DNA of 64,000 nt. Source: Gemmatimonadaceae bacterium (GTDB lineage: Bacteria > Gemmatimonadota > Gemmatimonadetes > Gemmatimonadales > Gemmatimonadaceae). The notes below the pieces were generated by a model. It saw nothing but the letters and a program-made list of their open reading frames with translations. It was not told where the DNA came from and searched no databases. The stretch covers positions 1 through 64,000 of the forward strand of contig JABAQJ010000002.1 in NCBI GenBank assembly GCA_019186945.1. Direction: 5' to 3'. Made by a program: the position numbers and the translations under genes. Positions 28,033-36,677 of the stretch are shown piece by piece (position 1 is the first letter of the stretch; every line of letters starts with the position of its first letter).

Positions 28033-28471
28033 TCAAGATACGGGCGCAGAAGTAGGCTGGCCGGAAGCCGATGGCGGGCGAAAGGTAATCGGCCGGCCGG
28101 AAGCGCACATCGTGCATTCTGCCGCGTTCATGGCGTAATGCAACTGTGCCTTGCGCTCCAATCATGCGTCTGATCGAGTGCTGCCCGAGGCTGGTCGGTC
28201 AGAGTGTCAGGATGAGCCGCCGCACATGACCACACTTCCAGACGCGCTGTCCGCACCATCCCTTCGGTCCCTGCCTCCGCGCAGAACGGCATGCTGGCTG
28301 CACTCTGACCCCGCGCTGGTGCGATCCCCATTGCCTGGAGCGACCGATGCCGTTCGTCCGAAAACGTCCCCCGGTACTCGCGCGGTAGCTCGACCCGGAG
28401 TTCTCGCACGACTGCCCCACGGGCCGCGCGTCACGCCAAACGCGCGGCCCGTTTCTCGTGAGGCGAGGGCG
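28033..28471. other. 439-bp intergenic region with inverted and direct repeats
   Basis: The region contains a 10-bp direct repeat GGCCGGAAGC (28059-28068 and 28095-28104), an inverted repeat TGCATT...AATGCA (28113-28118 and 28137-28142) and the strong hairpin at 28421-28450. No tRNA, SRP RNA or RNase P core could be found. A 93-codon minus-strand frame (28128-28409) has no recognisable features and is not called. The promoter for the D-2-hydroxyacid dehydrogenase must lie here, but I see no clear -35/-10 pair. Confidence 0.5.
28421..28454. terminator. Ten-base-pair hairpin after yajQ
   Basis: GGGCCGCGCG (28421-28430), a 10-base loop, and the perfect complement CGCGCGGCCC (28441-28450), then GTTT. 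It lies just past the yajQ stop on the minus strand. The T run favours plus-strand transcripts, so its direction of use is uncertain. Confidence 0.5.
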
Positions 28472-28972
28472 TCAGCGATAGTTCCCGAACTTCAGCTCGA
28501 CGCCGAAGTCGGTCGAGCGCAGCAACGCAATCGCGAGCTGCAGTTCGTCCTTCGAGGGACTGCTGATGCGAACCTGATCGCCCTGAATCGCCGCCTGGAC
28601 ACGCTTGAGCTTCGCTTCCTTCACCGTCGCGGCAACCTTCTTTGCGACATCGCCGGAAAGCGACATCTTGAGCCCGATCTCCTTTCGGACCAGGTCACCG
28701 CCAGCTGGTTTGGTGTCGCCGAGCTCCAGGTTCCGGACCGGCACGCCGCGCTTTATCAGGCGAGACTGCAGAATATCGAGCAGCGCGCGCATCCGGAAAT
28801 CGGAGTCAGCCGTCAGAATGAGCTGGCCTTCGCCACGCCGGAACTCGATCGTGGCGGTGGCACCCTTGAAATCATAGCGGGTCGCAATCTCTTTCTGCGC
28901 CTGGTTGACCGCGTTGTCGACTTCCTGAAGATCGACGCTCGTGGTCACGTCGAACGAACTGGACTGTGCCAT
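28472..28972 (-). CDS. yajQ: YajQ-family nucleotide-binding protein
   Basis: 166 residues from an ATG, the normal family length. The characteristic ends are present: SSFDVTTSVDLQEVDNAVNQ at the start, ATRYDFKG, DSDFRMRALLDILQSRLIKR and the C-terminal LLRSTDFGVELKFGNYR, here cut to STDFGVELKFGNYR. Members bind nucleotides, and in Xanthomonas a homologue (XC_3703) is a c-di-GMP-responsive transcriptional cofactor. It is cytoplasmic. It lies downstream of rpoD and a DUF983 gene on the same strand, with 27 bases separating it from the latter. Confidence 0.95.
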   Translation of the reverse strand: MAQSSSFDVTTSVDLQEVDNAVNQAQKEIATRYDFKGATATIEFRRGEGQLILTADSDFRMRALLDILQSRLIKRGVPVRNLELGDTKPAGGDLVRKEIGLKMSLSGDVAKKVAATVKEAKLKRVQAAIQGDQVRISSPSKDELQLAIALLRSTDFGVELKFGNYR

Positions 28973-28999
28973 GCGAGTGGATGTGTGATACGCCGGCTG

Positions 29000-29455
29000 T
29001 CATGCTCCGGGCAACGACTCCGGCTTCGCCGCACGATTGGGGCGAAGCATCAAGTCGAATGCGAGCCAGAGAAGCTTGGACACGGGATAGAAGATCACAG
29101 GGGCAAGAACCATCCCGACGGGAAGTCCCACTTGGAGAACCTCCCAATCGACGTTGGGCCACGATGTCACCAGCACAACCACCAGTACCACGGTGAACAG
29201 CAGCTCGGCCACCGCCAGATTGAACATCATGGACCCTAGAAAGTAATCGCGCTCGCCGCGCTCCAGTAGCTGCCCGCACGCGCCGCATCGGTCGCGCAGT
29301 CGCCACCAGTGTCGCAGAGCCGAGCGGTGGCCGCACGCCGGACAGCGGAGGGTGCAGGCCCGAACGAGCATGACGAGCGCGGTGCGCAGTCGAACGGGTT
29401 CGAGTTCCAGATGCTCGTTGGCATCTCGCAGGTGATGCGCTTGCGGGGTCCTCAT
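29000..29455 (-). CDS. DUF983 membrane protein with zinc ribbon
   Basis: 151 residues. Two CxxC pairs (CPACG and CGACG) about 20 residues apart form a probable zinc ribbon near residues 38-62, followed by two transmembrane helices (about 75-98 and 105-130) around FTVVLVVVLVTSWP and MVLAPVIFYPVSKLLWLAF. This matches the DUF983 family, whose function is not known. The start is an ATG at 29455; an internal ATG before the zinc ribbon would give a shorter form. It lies 26 bases after rpoD. Confidence 0.75.
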   Translation of the reverse strand: MRTPQAHHLRDANEHLELEPVRLRTALVMLVRACTLRCPACGHRSALRHWWRLRDRCGACGQLLERGERDYFLGSMMFNLAVAELLFTVVLVVVLVTSWPNVDWEVLQVGLPVGMVLAPVIFYPVSKLLWLAFDLMLRPNRAAKPESLPGA

Positions 29456-29481
29456 GGACGCCCGGTACGCGACCTCATGCC

Positions 29482-30396
29482 CTAACCGAGGTAGCTTTCG
29501 AGCGCGCGCGCGCGGCTCACGTGGCGAAGGCGCGAGAGCGCCTTTTCCTTGATCTGGCGCACACGTTCTCGCGTGATCCCGAGCAGGGACCCGATCTGCT
29601 CGAGGGTCATCGGCTCCTCATCTTCCAGGCCGAAGTAGAGTCGAAGGATCTTCGCTTCACGTTCTTTCAGGCTGGCCAGCGCCTCCTCGATGGACTCCGT
29701 CAGTGCCTTCTCGAAGGTTTGCTCGTCCGGCGTCGGATTGAGGTTGTCCGGGAGATAGTCGAGGAGTTTGTTGTCCTCGCCAGGCGTGAGCGGCGCATCG
29801 AGCGAGAGGTGCGCCTGGGAGATGGACATCGTCTTGGCGACTTCCTCTTCCGTGATGTCCATGCCGTCGGCGATTTCCGCATGCGTCGCCTCGCGGCCAA
29901 GTTCCTGAAGGAGCGCGTTCGCGCGTTTGCCGATGCGGTGGAGCGTACCGGCACGATTGAGCGGAACGCGCACGATGCGCGACTGTTCGGCCAGCGCCTG
30001 AAGAATCGCCTGTCGGATCCACCACACCGCGTAGGAGATGAACTTTATCCCTTTCGTCTCGTCGAACTTGTGCGCTGCGCGGATCAAACCAAGGTTACCC
30101 TCGTTGATCAGATCGGAAAGCGAAACGCCCTGGTTCTGATACTTCTTGGCCACGGATACGACGAATCGCAGGTTGCTGCGCACCAGCTTGTCGAGCGCAT
30201 CCTGGTCGTCCTGGCGGATGCGGACCGCCAGATCGACCTCTTCCTCGCGCGTTATGAGCGGATAGACGCTGATGTCGCGGAGGTACTGATCGAGGGAACC
30301 TTCGTCGTAGGCGCTCCGTTTGCTGATGCGGGGTACGCCGACGGCGCGCGGCGTGCGGCGTGGGACGAGCGGGAGAATAGGGGGATTCGCGGTCAT
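29482..30396 (-). CDS. rpoD: RNA polymerase sigma factor RpoD/SigA (short, lacking region 1.1)
   Basis: 304 residues from ATG 30396; the frame continues upstream into lepB and is not used. Region 1.2 is YLRDISVYPLITREEEVDLA; region 2 contains NLRFVVSVAKKYQNQG, SDLINEGNLGLIRAAHKFD and the melting/recognition helix ISYAVWWIRQAILQAL; region 3 RIVRVPLNRAGTLHRI; region 4.2 LGITRERVRQIKEKAL. Compared with proteobacterial RpoD (about 600) it lacks region 1.1 and the non-conserved insert, as in Bacteroidota. Its sequence is that of a primary (group 1/2) sigma. It lies 5 bases after lepB. Confidence 0.9.
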   Translation of the reverse strand: MTANPPILPLVPRRTPRAVGVPRISKRSAYDEGSLDQYLRDISVYPLITREEEVDLAVRIRQDDQDALDKLVRSNLRFVVSVAKKYQNQGVSLSDLINEGNLGLIRAAHKFDETKGIKFISYAVWWIRQAILQALAEQSRIVRVPLNRAGTLHRIGKRANALLQELGREATHAEIADGMDITEEEVAKTMSISQAHLSLDAPLTPGEDNKLLDYLPDNLNPTPDEQTFEKALTESIEEALASLKEREAKILRLYFGLEDEEPMTLEQIGSLLGITRERVRQIKEKALSRLRHVSRARALESYLG

Positions 30397-30401
30397 GAGC
30401 C

Positions 30402-31181
30402 CTACTGAATGCGGGTGCCTAACCGCTGCCACCGTATGCGGGGTAGCAGCGGTGTGTGGGCGGCGGAGTCCGGTGCGTAGCTGAAGTAGACGAACATTGG
30501 CGTACCGCGCACGAGCGAATCGGCCACGAAACCCCAATACCTGCTATCCTGCGAATTATCGCGATTGTCGCCAAGCATGAAGTAGTGGTGACTTGGCACG
30601 ACGATCGGACCCCAGTTGTTCCGCGAAGGATGATACGCCACGGCGGCCTGCGCCGAGCGCACCAGGAAATCGCGCTGCCAGCGGAAATCCTCGCTCCGTG
30701 GATCGCCCTGCGGGTCGATATGGCGCGCGTACGGTTCATCCAGATCCCGTCCGTTCCGCCGCAGCAGGCCGTTGGTCATAGCCAGCGTATCGCCGGGAAG
30801 CCCAACCAGGCGCTTCACGAAGTTCTTCGTCGGATCCAGCGGATACTGAAAGACGACGACGTCGCCGCGCTCCGGTTCGCGCACGGCCGGCAGACGCAGC
30901 CCGGTGAACGGAACGGTCGCACCGTACACCACCTTGTTGACCAGCAGGAAGTCACCTACCTGCAGCGTGCCCTCCATACTCCCGCTCGGGATCTTGAACG
31001 CCTCGAACAGCAACGCCCGAACGAGCAGGAATACCAGAATCGCCAGCTGCAACGACTTGACCCACTCCCAGACGTAGCGCCACAAGCCGACCTTGCGCCG
31101 GTTCACCCGTCGCAGGGCATCCGCGCGCTGCTGCTCCGTGATTCCCGATGTCGAGACGGTCACCGTGGATAGGTCGCTCAT
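30402..31181 (-). CDS. lepB: Signal peptidase I
   Basis: 259 residues from an ATG overlapping the preceding stop (ATGA). An N-terminal transmembrane helix (LAILVFLLVRALLFEAF, about 45-63) anchors it with the catalytic domain outside. Box B with catalytic Ser is IPSGSMEGTLQVGDFLLVNK; the catalytic Lys is in NFVKRLVGLPGD; box E is LGDNRDNSQDSRYWGFV. It removes signal peptides of exported proteins. The C-terminal QRLGTRIQ uses a GTTAGGC Leu-Gly pair (30417-30423). Confidence 0.95.
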   Translation of the reverse strand: MSDLSTVTVSTSGITEQQRADALRRVNRRKVGLWRYVWEWVKSLQLAILVFLLVRALLFEAFKIPSGSMEGTLQVGDFLLVNKVVYGATVPFTGLRLPAVREPERGDVVVFQYPLDPTKNFVKRLVGLPGDTLAMTNGLLRRNGRDLDEPYARHIDPQGDPRSEDFRWQRDFLVRSAQAAVAYHPSRNNWGPIVVPSHHYFMLGDNRDNSQDSRYWGFVADSLVRGTPMFVYFSYAPDSAAHTPLLPRIRWQRLGTRIQ

Positions 31182-31561
31182 GCGGCCAGCTCGGCTGCTG
31201 ACATGCTGCTGGCCACGGCGCCGCCAGCTTCGTGGCAGACGGCGCGAACGGTGGCCTCATCCCCGGCTCGGACCCGTACGACACAGACCGTGTGGCGGCC
31301 GGCAGTTGCAACCCCCGACTCGATCACACGAACGCCGCGTGACTCCGCTTGCCGGCGTACGAGCGACGCGAAGTCAGGCCTGCACGCCGCGCTCATCACC
31401 ACGAGCACCTCCGGATCCTCGAAGGCGGAGCCTGACGAGTCGAGAAGCGAACACACCTCGTCGACCGTCGCGCGTATCGCATCCCGCGCAATGCGCCTTC
31501 CAGCGAGCTTGCGCTCGACCAGAGTCGTGAGAGCCACCCGATCATGATGCGACAACGCCAT
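31178..31561 (-). CDS. Uncharacterised small protein in the lepB-rpoD operon
   Basis: 127 residues from ATG 31561 (a TTG five codons upstream is possible). The N-terminal half is helical and basic (LTTLVERKLAGRRIARDAI); the C-terminal half alternates hydrophobic strands (VLVVMSAACRPDFASLV, HTVCVVRVRAGDEATV), suggesting an alpha/beta domain. No transmembrane segment or signal is seen and I do not recognise the family. It overlaps lepB by 4 bases and is the first gene of the lepB-rpoD operon. Confidence 0.6.
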   Translation of the reverse strand: MALSHHDRVALTTLVERKLAGRRIARDAIRATVDEVCSLLDSSGSAFEDPEVLVVMSAACRPDFASLVRRQAESRGVRVIESGVATAGRHTVCVVRVRAGDEATVRAVCHEAGGAVASSMSAAELAA

Positions 31562-31803
31562 CTGCACCTGCGTCAATTAATCCCGTGCCCGGAAGCCCCG
31601 CAAGTGAACGCGCTCAAGCCACCTCGCCACTCGCACATCGTCGTTCCGGAGTCCTTCTCGTTCTCACCGCCATCTGACCGACCGCCATCTCGTACTGCCG
31701 GCAACATACCTGATCGATCGCAGCTTTCGCCCCAGAGCAATGCACGTTGCCGCCATCGGTCGCACCCTGCCAAGCCTCAATTCCCGTGTCGCAGCTCACA
31801 TGG

Positions 31804-33297
31804 TCAGGCGTCGTACGTATCAATCTGGGCGCGCTGAAGTGCACCGGAATAATCGACGTAGCCCACTTTGGTCTCCGAGTAGAACTCATAGACCTCCCAG
31901 CCACCCTCTCGATGCCCATTCCCAGTCTGCTTGACGCCGCCGAAGGGAAGATGCGCCTCCGCGCCGATGGTCGGAGCGTTCACATAGGTGATTCCGTTGT
32001 CCAACACCTGCAGCGCTTCGAAAGCGAGGTTCACGTTGCTGGTGTAAAGCGACGATGAAAGGCCGTACTTCACACCATTATTCACACGAAATGCCTCGGC
32101 GGCGTCCCGCACCCGGATCACGGAAAGGACGGGGCCGAAGATCTCCTCCTGCTCCAGACGGGATCCTGGTCGCACGTCCGTGAAAATCGTTGGCTGGAAG
32201 AAGTAGCCCTTGGCAAGGTCGCCGTCGGTGGCTTGTGCGCCACCCAGCCGAAGCTCCGCCCCTTCCGATTTCCCGATCTCTACGTAAGACGCGACCTTCC
32301 GCCGAGACTTCTCGTGAATCAGCGGACCAACGTCCGTCCCAGCCGCGCGCCCGTCGCCCAAGCGCAGCGCCGCTGCGCGAGCCACGAGCAGATCGACAAA
32401 GCGATCATGGATCCCTTCCTGGAGGATCAGGCGGCTCGTCGCGGTGCAGCGTTGGCCGGTTGTCCCGAAAGCCCCCCACAGAACACCCTCGAGCGCAAGA
32501 TCGAGATCGGCATCGTCCAGAACGATCTGCGCATTCTTGCCTCCCATCTCGAGAGACAGGCGCTTGTGCATCCTCCCGCACGTTTCGCCAACTCGCCGGC
32601 CAGTGTCGGTGGATCCCGTGAAGGAGATCACCGGGACGTCCGGATGCCGGGCAAGCGCCGCGCCCACGACTTCGCCGGATCCGTGCACGAGCTGAATGAC
32701 GTCCGGAGGCAGGCCTGCCTCCAGCAGGATCTCCACCAGTACCGTTACGGTCAGCGGCACGTCCTCTGCCGGCTTGATCACAACCGAGTTCCCACACAGC
32801 AGCGCCGGGAACATCTTCCACGTCGGAATGGCCAGCGGGAAGTTGAACGGTGTGATGAGACCGCACACCCCGATGGGACGACGAAAGCTCATCGCCCACT
32901 TGTCACGAAGCTCGCTGGGTACCGTGTGCCCGAACAGGCGCCGGCCTTCGGTGGCGGCGTAATAGGCCGTGTCGATGCCTTCCTGGACATCCCCGCGCGT
33001 CTCCGCAAGCGGCTTCCCCATCTCCCGCGTCATCGAGTTCGCGATGTCTTCCTTTCGAGCGGCCATCATGTCGCCGACACGCCGAAGTACGTCACCACGC
33101 AGCGGGGCGGGCGTCTTCTTCCACAGATCGAACCCGCGCCGCGCGGATGCGACCGCGCGATCGACGTCGTCAACGGTCGAGAGCGGAAACGAGCCGATGA
33201 CGTCGGAAGTGTCAGCGGGATTGATATTCGGGAAGGTTGCCCCTGACGAAGAGGCAACCCACTCACCGGCGATGAAGTTCTTGAACGAAGCTGGCAT
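31804..33297 (-). CDS. Aldehyde dehydrogenase family protein
   Basis: 497 residues from an ATG, normal ALDH length. Motifs: cofactor region TPFNFPLAIPTWKMFPAL, FTGSTDTGRRVGE, general-base Glu in SLEMGGKNAQIV, catalytic Cys in GTTGQRCTATSRLI, and EEIFGPVLSVIRV near the C-terminus. It oxidises an aldehyde to the acid with NAD(P)+. Similarity of the motifs is to the ALDH groups that include aminoadipate/ketoglutarate semialdehyde dehydrogenases, but the substrate is not certain. It stands alone, with about 240 bases of noncoding sequence after it (31562-31803, nothing recognised). Confidence 0.93.
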   Translation of the reverse strand: MPASFKNFIAGEWVASSSGATFPNINPADTSDVIGSFPLSTVDDVDRAVASARRGFDLWKKTPAPLRGDVLRRVGDMMAARKEDIANSMTREMGKPLAETRGDVQEGIDTAYYAATEGRRLFGHTVPSELRDKWAMSFRRPIGVCGLITPFNFPLAIPTWKMFPALLCGNSVVIKPAEDVPLTVTVLVEILLEAGLPPDVIQLVHGSGEVVGAALARHPDVPVISFTGSTDTGRRVGETCGRMHKRLSLEMGGKNAQIVLDDADLDLALEGVLWGAFGTTGQRCTATSRLILQEGIHDRFVDLLVARAAALRLGDGRAAGTDVGPLIHEKSRRKVASYVEIGKSEGAELRLGGAQATDGDLAKGYFFQPTIFTDVRPGSRLEQEEIFGPVLSVIRVRDAAEAFRVNNGVKYGLSSSLYTSNVNLAFEALQVLDNGITYVNAPTIGAEAHLPFGGVKQTGNGHREGGWEVYEFYSETKVGYVDYSGALQRAQIDTYDA

Positions 33298-33395
33298 GAC
33301 CGTAGCGGTACCGTACGAAGGGGAACGTCGCCTCGCGATGCGGTCCGAAAGCTAGCGACTCGCGCGGCTGAGCCGGGAGCGGTGCTTTCGTGACG

Positions 33396-33845
33396 TCAGG
33401 AACACAGCCACTGCGCCGGTCTGGCCTCCGTCGGGATCGCATAGCCGACGCGAGGAAGGATCTCCCGCGCGCCAAGCATACCACCCCAGAGAACGATCAA
33501 CAGCGAAAGAAGGTGTGCTCGAACAGCGCGGTGCCTCCAGGACCAGACAGCGGACCACATCCCCGCGGCAACCATGATGCCCACCGCACCGAGATAGTAG
33601 AACAGGCCTGCGCCGCAGCGCGTGGCGTAAGGCCAGAACATCATTGCCACGCCAAGCGCAATCGACAGGAGCAACCGCAGGGCAACGCCGAGCGTGGACG
33701 TGGTTCGCTGGCGCGTCGCGTTCTCGGCACGTGCCGCGGGTGTGGGTGCATTCTTCGTCGGGAAAAGCGCCTCATCCGAAACGGATTCGAGCTGCTTGTC
33801 TATCTTGGCGAGTTCGCGTTCCCAATCTTTCGAGGCGGGCGACAT
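33396..33845 (-). CDS. Uncharacterised membrane protein
   Basis: 149 residues from an ATG. A charged N-terminal region (about 1-50, SKDWERELAKIDKQLESVSD) precedes three likely transmembrane helices at about 53-72, 80-98 and 106-125. The C-terminus contains a few conserved-looking residues but no family I recognise. It lies 30 bases downstream of the NtrC-type regulator and is probably cotranscribed. Confidence 0.65.
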   Translation of the reverse strand: MSPASKDWERELAKIDKQLESVSDEALFPTKNAPTPAARAENATRQRTTSTLGVALRLLLSIALGVAMMFWPYATRCGAGLFYYLGAVGIMVAAGMWSAVWSWRHRAVRAHLLSLLIVLWGGMLGAREILPRVGYAIPTEARPAQWLCS

Positions 33846-33875
33846 GGGTATCCGCTCAGGTCCGTAGTGATTCGG

Positions 33876-35240
33876 TCAGCTTTCGCGAGACAGTCTGTAG
33901 CGATCGATCTTCTTGTAGAGATTGGATCGCGGCATGTCCAGCCCGCGCGCCGTCTCCGAAACATTCCAGTCGTACTCCCGCAGCTTCGCGAGCAGAAACG
34001 CCCGTTCGGCCGCAGCCTTGAACTCCTCGAACGTCCGACACTCGAGCAGCGCACCGAGCGACCAAGCATCCACTGGGCGCGGGGCCGTCAGGCGCTCCAC
34101 GTCAGCGACCGTGATACGCGGGCCCGACGCCAGGATCAGCAACCGCTCAATCGTATTCCGCAGCTCGCGCACGTTCCCGGGCCAGTCCAGCGCCGACAAG
34201 GCGTCCAGTGCGCGCTGATCGACCTGGCGCGAGGGCGCACCGTCCTGCGTCGACAGCACGTTCACGAAGTGCTGTGCCAGCAAGGGGATGTCCTCGCGAC
34301 GGTCACGCAATGCCGGCACATGCAGCGGCACGACGTTCAATCGGTAGTACAGATCCTCGCGAAAGCGACCCGCTTCGATCTCCTCCTCGATGTCCTTGTT
34401 TGTCGCCGAGAGCACGCGCACATCGACCTTGATGCGCTTGTTGCCTCCGATTCGTGTGACCTCTCCATCTTGTAGCACACGTAACACCTTGGCCTGCGCG
34501 GCCAGGCTCATGTCGCCGACCTCGTCGAGGAACAGCGTCCCCTGATCTGCCTGCTCGAACTTTCCGGCGCGGTCTGCGGTCGCGCCGGTGAACGATCCCT
34601 TGATGTGACCGAACAGCTCGCTCTCGATCAACTCCGACGGAATCGCGGCGCAGTTGACTTCCACGAGCGGTTTCGTCGCCCGTGAAGACAACCGATGGAT
34701 CGCCCGCGCCACCAGTTCCTTCCCAGTCCCGTTCTCCCCGGTGATGAGGACGCGAGCCGCCGACGCTCCAACCTTCTCTATCTTGTCCATCAGCGTGTGG
34801 ATCGCGTACGAGCGGCCCACTATCTCGTATCGCGACTCAATCGACTGGCGAAGGCGGGCGTTTTCCTCCTGCAGATCCATGTGCTGCAGAGTGTTGCGCA
34901 GCAGGACGAGAATGCGATCGGTGTCGAGTGGTTTCTCGAGGATGTCGTATGCGCCCAGGTGCGTCGCCTCGACCGCGGTCTGGATCGTCGCATGCCCGCT
35001 GATCATGACAACGGTTGCACCACCATCCAGCTGCTTCAGTCTACGCAGCGCCTCCATGCCATCCATGCCCGCCATCTTCACGTCGAGAAACACGAGATGG
35101 GGCCGGAACTTCTCGTAGGTTTCCAGGGCTTCGCTCCCACTGGACGCCGACTTCACCTCGTAGCCCTCGTACTCGAGCAACTGTCCCAGCGCTGCCCGCA
35201 CACCTTGTTCGTCGTCCACGACCAGGATGCGCCGGCTCAT
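33876..35240 (-). CDS. NtrC-family sigma-54-dependent response regulator
   Basis: 454 residues from ATG 35240, which overlaps the preceding stop (ATGA). Receiver domain (about 1-120) with [20 protein letters not shown], phospho-acceptor Asp in [14 protein letters not shown] and Lys in [12 protein letters not shown]+ domain (about 140-375) with Walker [15 protein letters not shown] and Walker [13 protein letters not shown]; the sigma-54 contact loop reads GSFTGA instead of GAFTGA. C-terminal Fis-type helix-turn-helix: [17 protein letters not shown] then [10 protein letters not shown]. It activates sigma-54 promoters. No cognate sensor is adjacent; a NtrY-like kinase lies 21 kb away (56359-60393). 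Confidence 0.93.
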   Translation of the reverse strand: MSRRILVVDDEQGVRAALGQLLEYEGYEVKSASSGSEALETYEKFRPHLVFLDVKMAGMDGMEALRRLKQLDGGATVVMISGHATIQTAVEATHLGAYDILEKPLDTDRILVLLRNTLQHMDLQEENARLRQSIESRYEIVGRSYAIHTLMDKIEKVGASAARVLITGENGTGKELVARAIHRLSSRATKPLVEVNCAAIPSELIESELFGHIKGSFTGATADRAGKFEQADQGTLFLDEVGDMSLAAQAKVLRVLQDGEVTRIGGNKRIKVDVRVLSATNKDIEEEIEAGRFREDLYYRLNVVPLHVPALRDRREDIPLLAQHFVNVLSTQDGAPSRQVDQRALDALSALDWPGNVRELRNTIERLLILASGPRITVADVERLTAPRPVDAWSLGALLECRTFEEFKAAAERAFLLAKLREYDWNVSETARGLDMPRSNLYKKIDRYRLSRES

Positions 35241-35881
35241 GGCACGTTGCGATAGACGGTAATCCTGCCCCTGGCTACGCGGACATCGCCCACCGTGCGC
35301 GGCACCGGAAACGCGATTGCGCCCGACGAGGCGTTCGGCGTCTTCACTCCCTGGCCGACGGCCTGCAGCAGCGTCGGGATGCCGGCGGTGGGAATAGGCA
35401 ACTGTCCGATACGCGCAGACGTCACGTGCCACTGCGCCGTCCCTGGATCTGCGATACTGAGAGTTCCTCCCAGCTCAAACGTCTCGCGCCTGTTGGCGAA
35501 TCCGGAGAACGGACCGAGAACGTCCAGGCCCTTGATATCGTCGAGATCGATCGAGGCCCGAACACGGACTTGATCGCCGACAACCGCTGCTTCCGCCGAA
35601 TGCACGGACGTTGGTAGCGCTCCGCCGGCTCCCGACAGCAGGATGCCGGCGAACTGCGCTGCCGTCAGATTCACGAATACGGGGCCATTCTTCCGACCTA
35701 ACGACTCGAGCGCGGCGGTAGCCTCCTTTCCTCCTTCCGGCGTGACCGGCGCCCACGTGGCCGAACCCGATGCGCGATCCCCGAATACCAGCGGCATCCA
35801 GCGATCGCGGAGCAGCCAGGCCGCGATCGCGATAGCCAGCACGATGCCGAGACATCCGAGACGCCGGAGACATCCAAACAT
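35237..35881 (-). CDS. Uncharacterised membrane-anchored protein
   Basis: 214 residues from an ATG. A single N-terminal transmembrane helix (CLGIVLAIAIAAWLL) is followed by an exported domain of about 180 residues, mostly beta strands (VRVRASIDLDDIKGL, FELGGTLSIADPGTAQW, GRITVYRNV). I do not recognise the family. Its GTTAGGT at 35699-35705 is another Leu-Gly pair. It overlaps the NtrC-type regulator by 4 bases, so it is likely connected to that regulator or its signal. Confidence 0.6.
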   Translation of the reverse strand: MFGCLRRLGCLGIVLAIAIAAWLLRDRWMPLVFGDRASGSATWAPVTPEGGKEATAALESLGRKNGPVFVNLTAAQFAGILLSGAGGALPTSVHSAEAAVVGDQVRVRASIDLDDIKGLDVLGPFSGFANRRETFELGGTLSIADPGTAQWHVTSARIGQLPIPTAGIPTLLQAVGQGVKTPNASSGAIAFPVPRTVGDVRVARGRITVYRNVP

Positions 35882-35909
35882 GTCGAGCGACCTTGGTGAG
35901 GAGTCGTGT

Positions 35910-36476
35910 TCAGCAGTGGTCCGCGCCCATGTGCGCCTGCGTGACGAGAGTATAAGCTCGCCCGCCGCGTTCCTGCGCGCTTTCCATCAGTTCTACCGAG
36001 CGCACGGGAAGTTCGCCGACATGGCCGACGCTCCGTGCCCAACCTGCAAGAACCGCCAGCTCCGCGTCCCGCAGGTCGCGATCCAGTCGACCGACGGTGA
36101 GGTGCGGCACGTACGGTCGCGCCTCGACAGGGATCCCCAGTCTTCCCAGGGCACGATCGAGTTCCGATGCGATCTTGACGATGAGCGGCTGTTGCACCCC
36201 CAGCCATACGACTCTGGGACGACGAAAGTTCGGAAATACTCCGGCACCCCCGACGGTACACGACAGTCGCGGCGACACGGCGGCCACGGAATGCAGCGCG
36301 ACACCGAGTTCCTGCGCCCGCTCGGCCGTGCAGTCCCCAACGAACTTCAGCGTAAGGTGGAATCGCTCGGCTGGGACCCAGCGGACCGATGGCAGCCGCT
36401 CCCGCGCAGGTGCGACTATCGTATCGACGAGGTCGCGCAACCCGTCAGGCAGGTTGATCGCAACGAAGAGACGCAT
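35910..36476 (-). CDS. thpR: RNA 2',3'-cyclic phosphodiesterase (2H family)
   Basis: 188 residues from ATG 36476. The two catalytic HxT motifs are HLTLKFVGD and HLTVGRLDRD, with MRLFVAINLPDGLRDLVD at the N-terminus as in ThpR/LigT. It hydrolyses 2',3'-cyclic phosphates or ligates tRNA half molecules in vitro; the biological substrate is unclear. It overlaps the small upstream gene by 32 bases. Confidence 0.93.
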   Translation of the reverse strand: MRLFVAINLPDGLRDLVDTIVAPARERLPSVRWVPAERFHLTLKFVGDCTAERAQELGVALHSVAAVSPRLSCTVGGAGVFPNFRRPRVVWLGVQQPLIVKIASELDRALGRLGIPVEARPYVPHLTVGRLDRDLRDAELAVLAGWARSVGHVGELPVRSVELMESAQERGGRAYTLVTQAHMGADHC

Positions 36477-36675
36477 GATCCGCGTCGATGATTTCGACGG
36501 AGACGTGTGTGAACCCGACGGAGCGGGCAATCTCTACCACCTCCTGGCGCACGCCAGAATCGTGAAACGCGGCGTCGCGTCCTCGGGGGATCAGAATGAG
36601 CTGCCGATCTCGAATCTCGATTTCGACGTCGAGGCTCAATTCGACCAGGCGCTCGCGAAGCGAGGCAATGGGCAT
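36445..36675 (-). CDS. Small uncharacterised protein between larE and thpR
   Basis: 76 residues from an ATG 2 bases after the larE stop. Strands such as LDVEIEIRDRQLILI and HVSVEIIDADHASL alternate with a helix (EVVEIARSVGFT), suggesting a compact alpha/beta fold. It is likely real because the frame, start spacing and overlap (32 bases with thpR) fit an operon. No family is recognised. It could be a partner of LarE. Confidence 0.55.
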   Translation of the reverse strand: MPIASLRERLVELSLDVEIEIRDRQLILIPRGRDAAFHDSGVRQEVVEIARSVGFTHVSVEIIDADHASLRCDQPA

Positions 36676-36677
36676 CG

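Noticed and set aside
28128-28409. 93-codon minus-strand frame in the yajQ-dehydrogenase gap
   Set aside because: No recognisable domain, no ribosome site and odd composition; kept only as part of the intergenic description.
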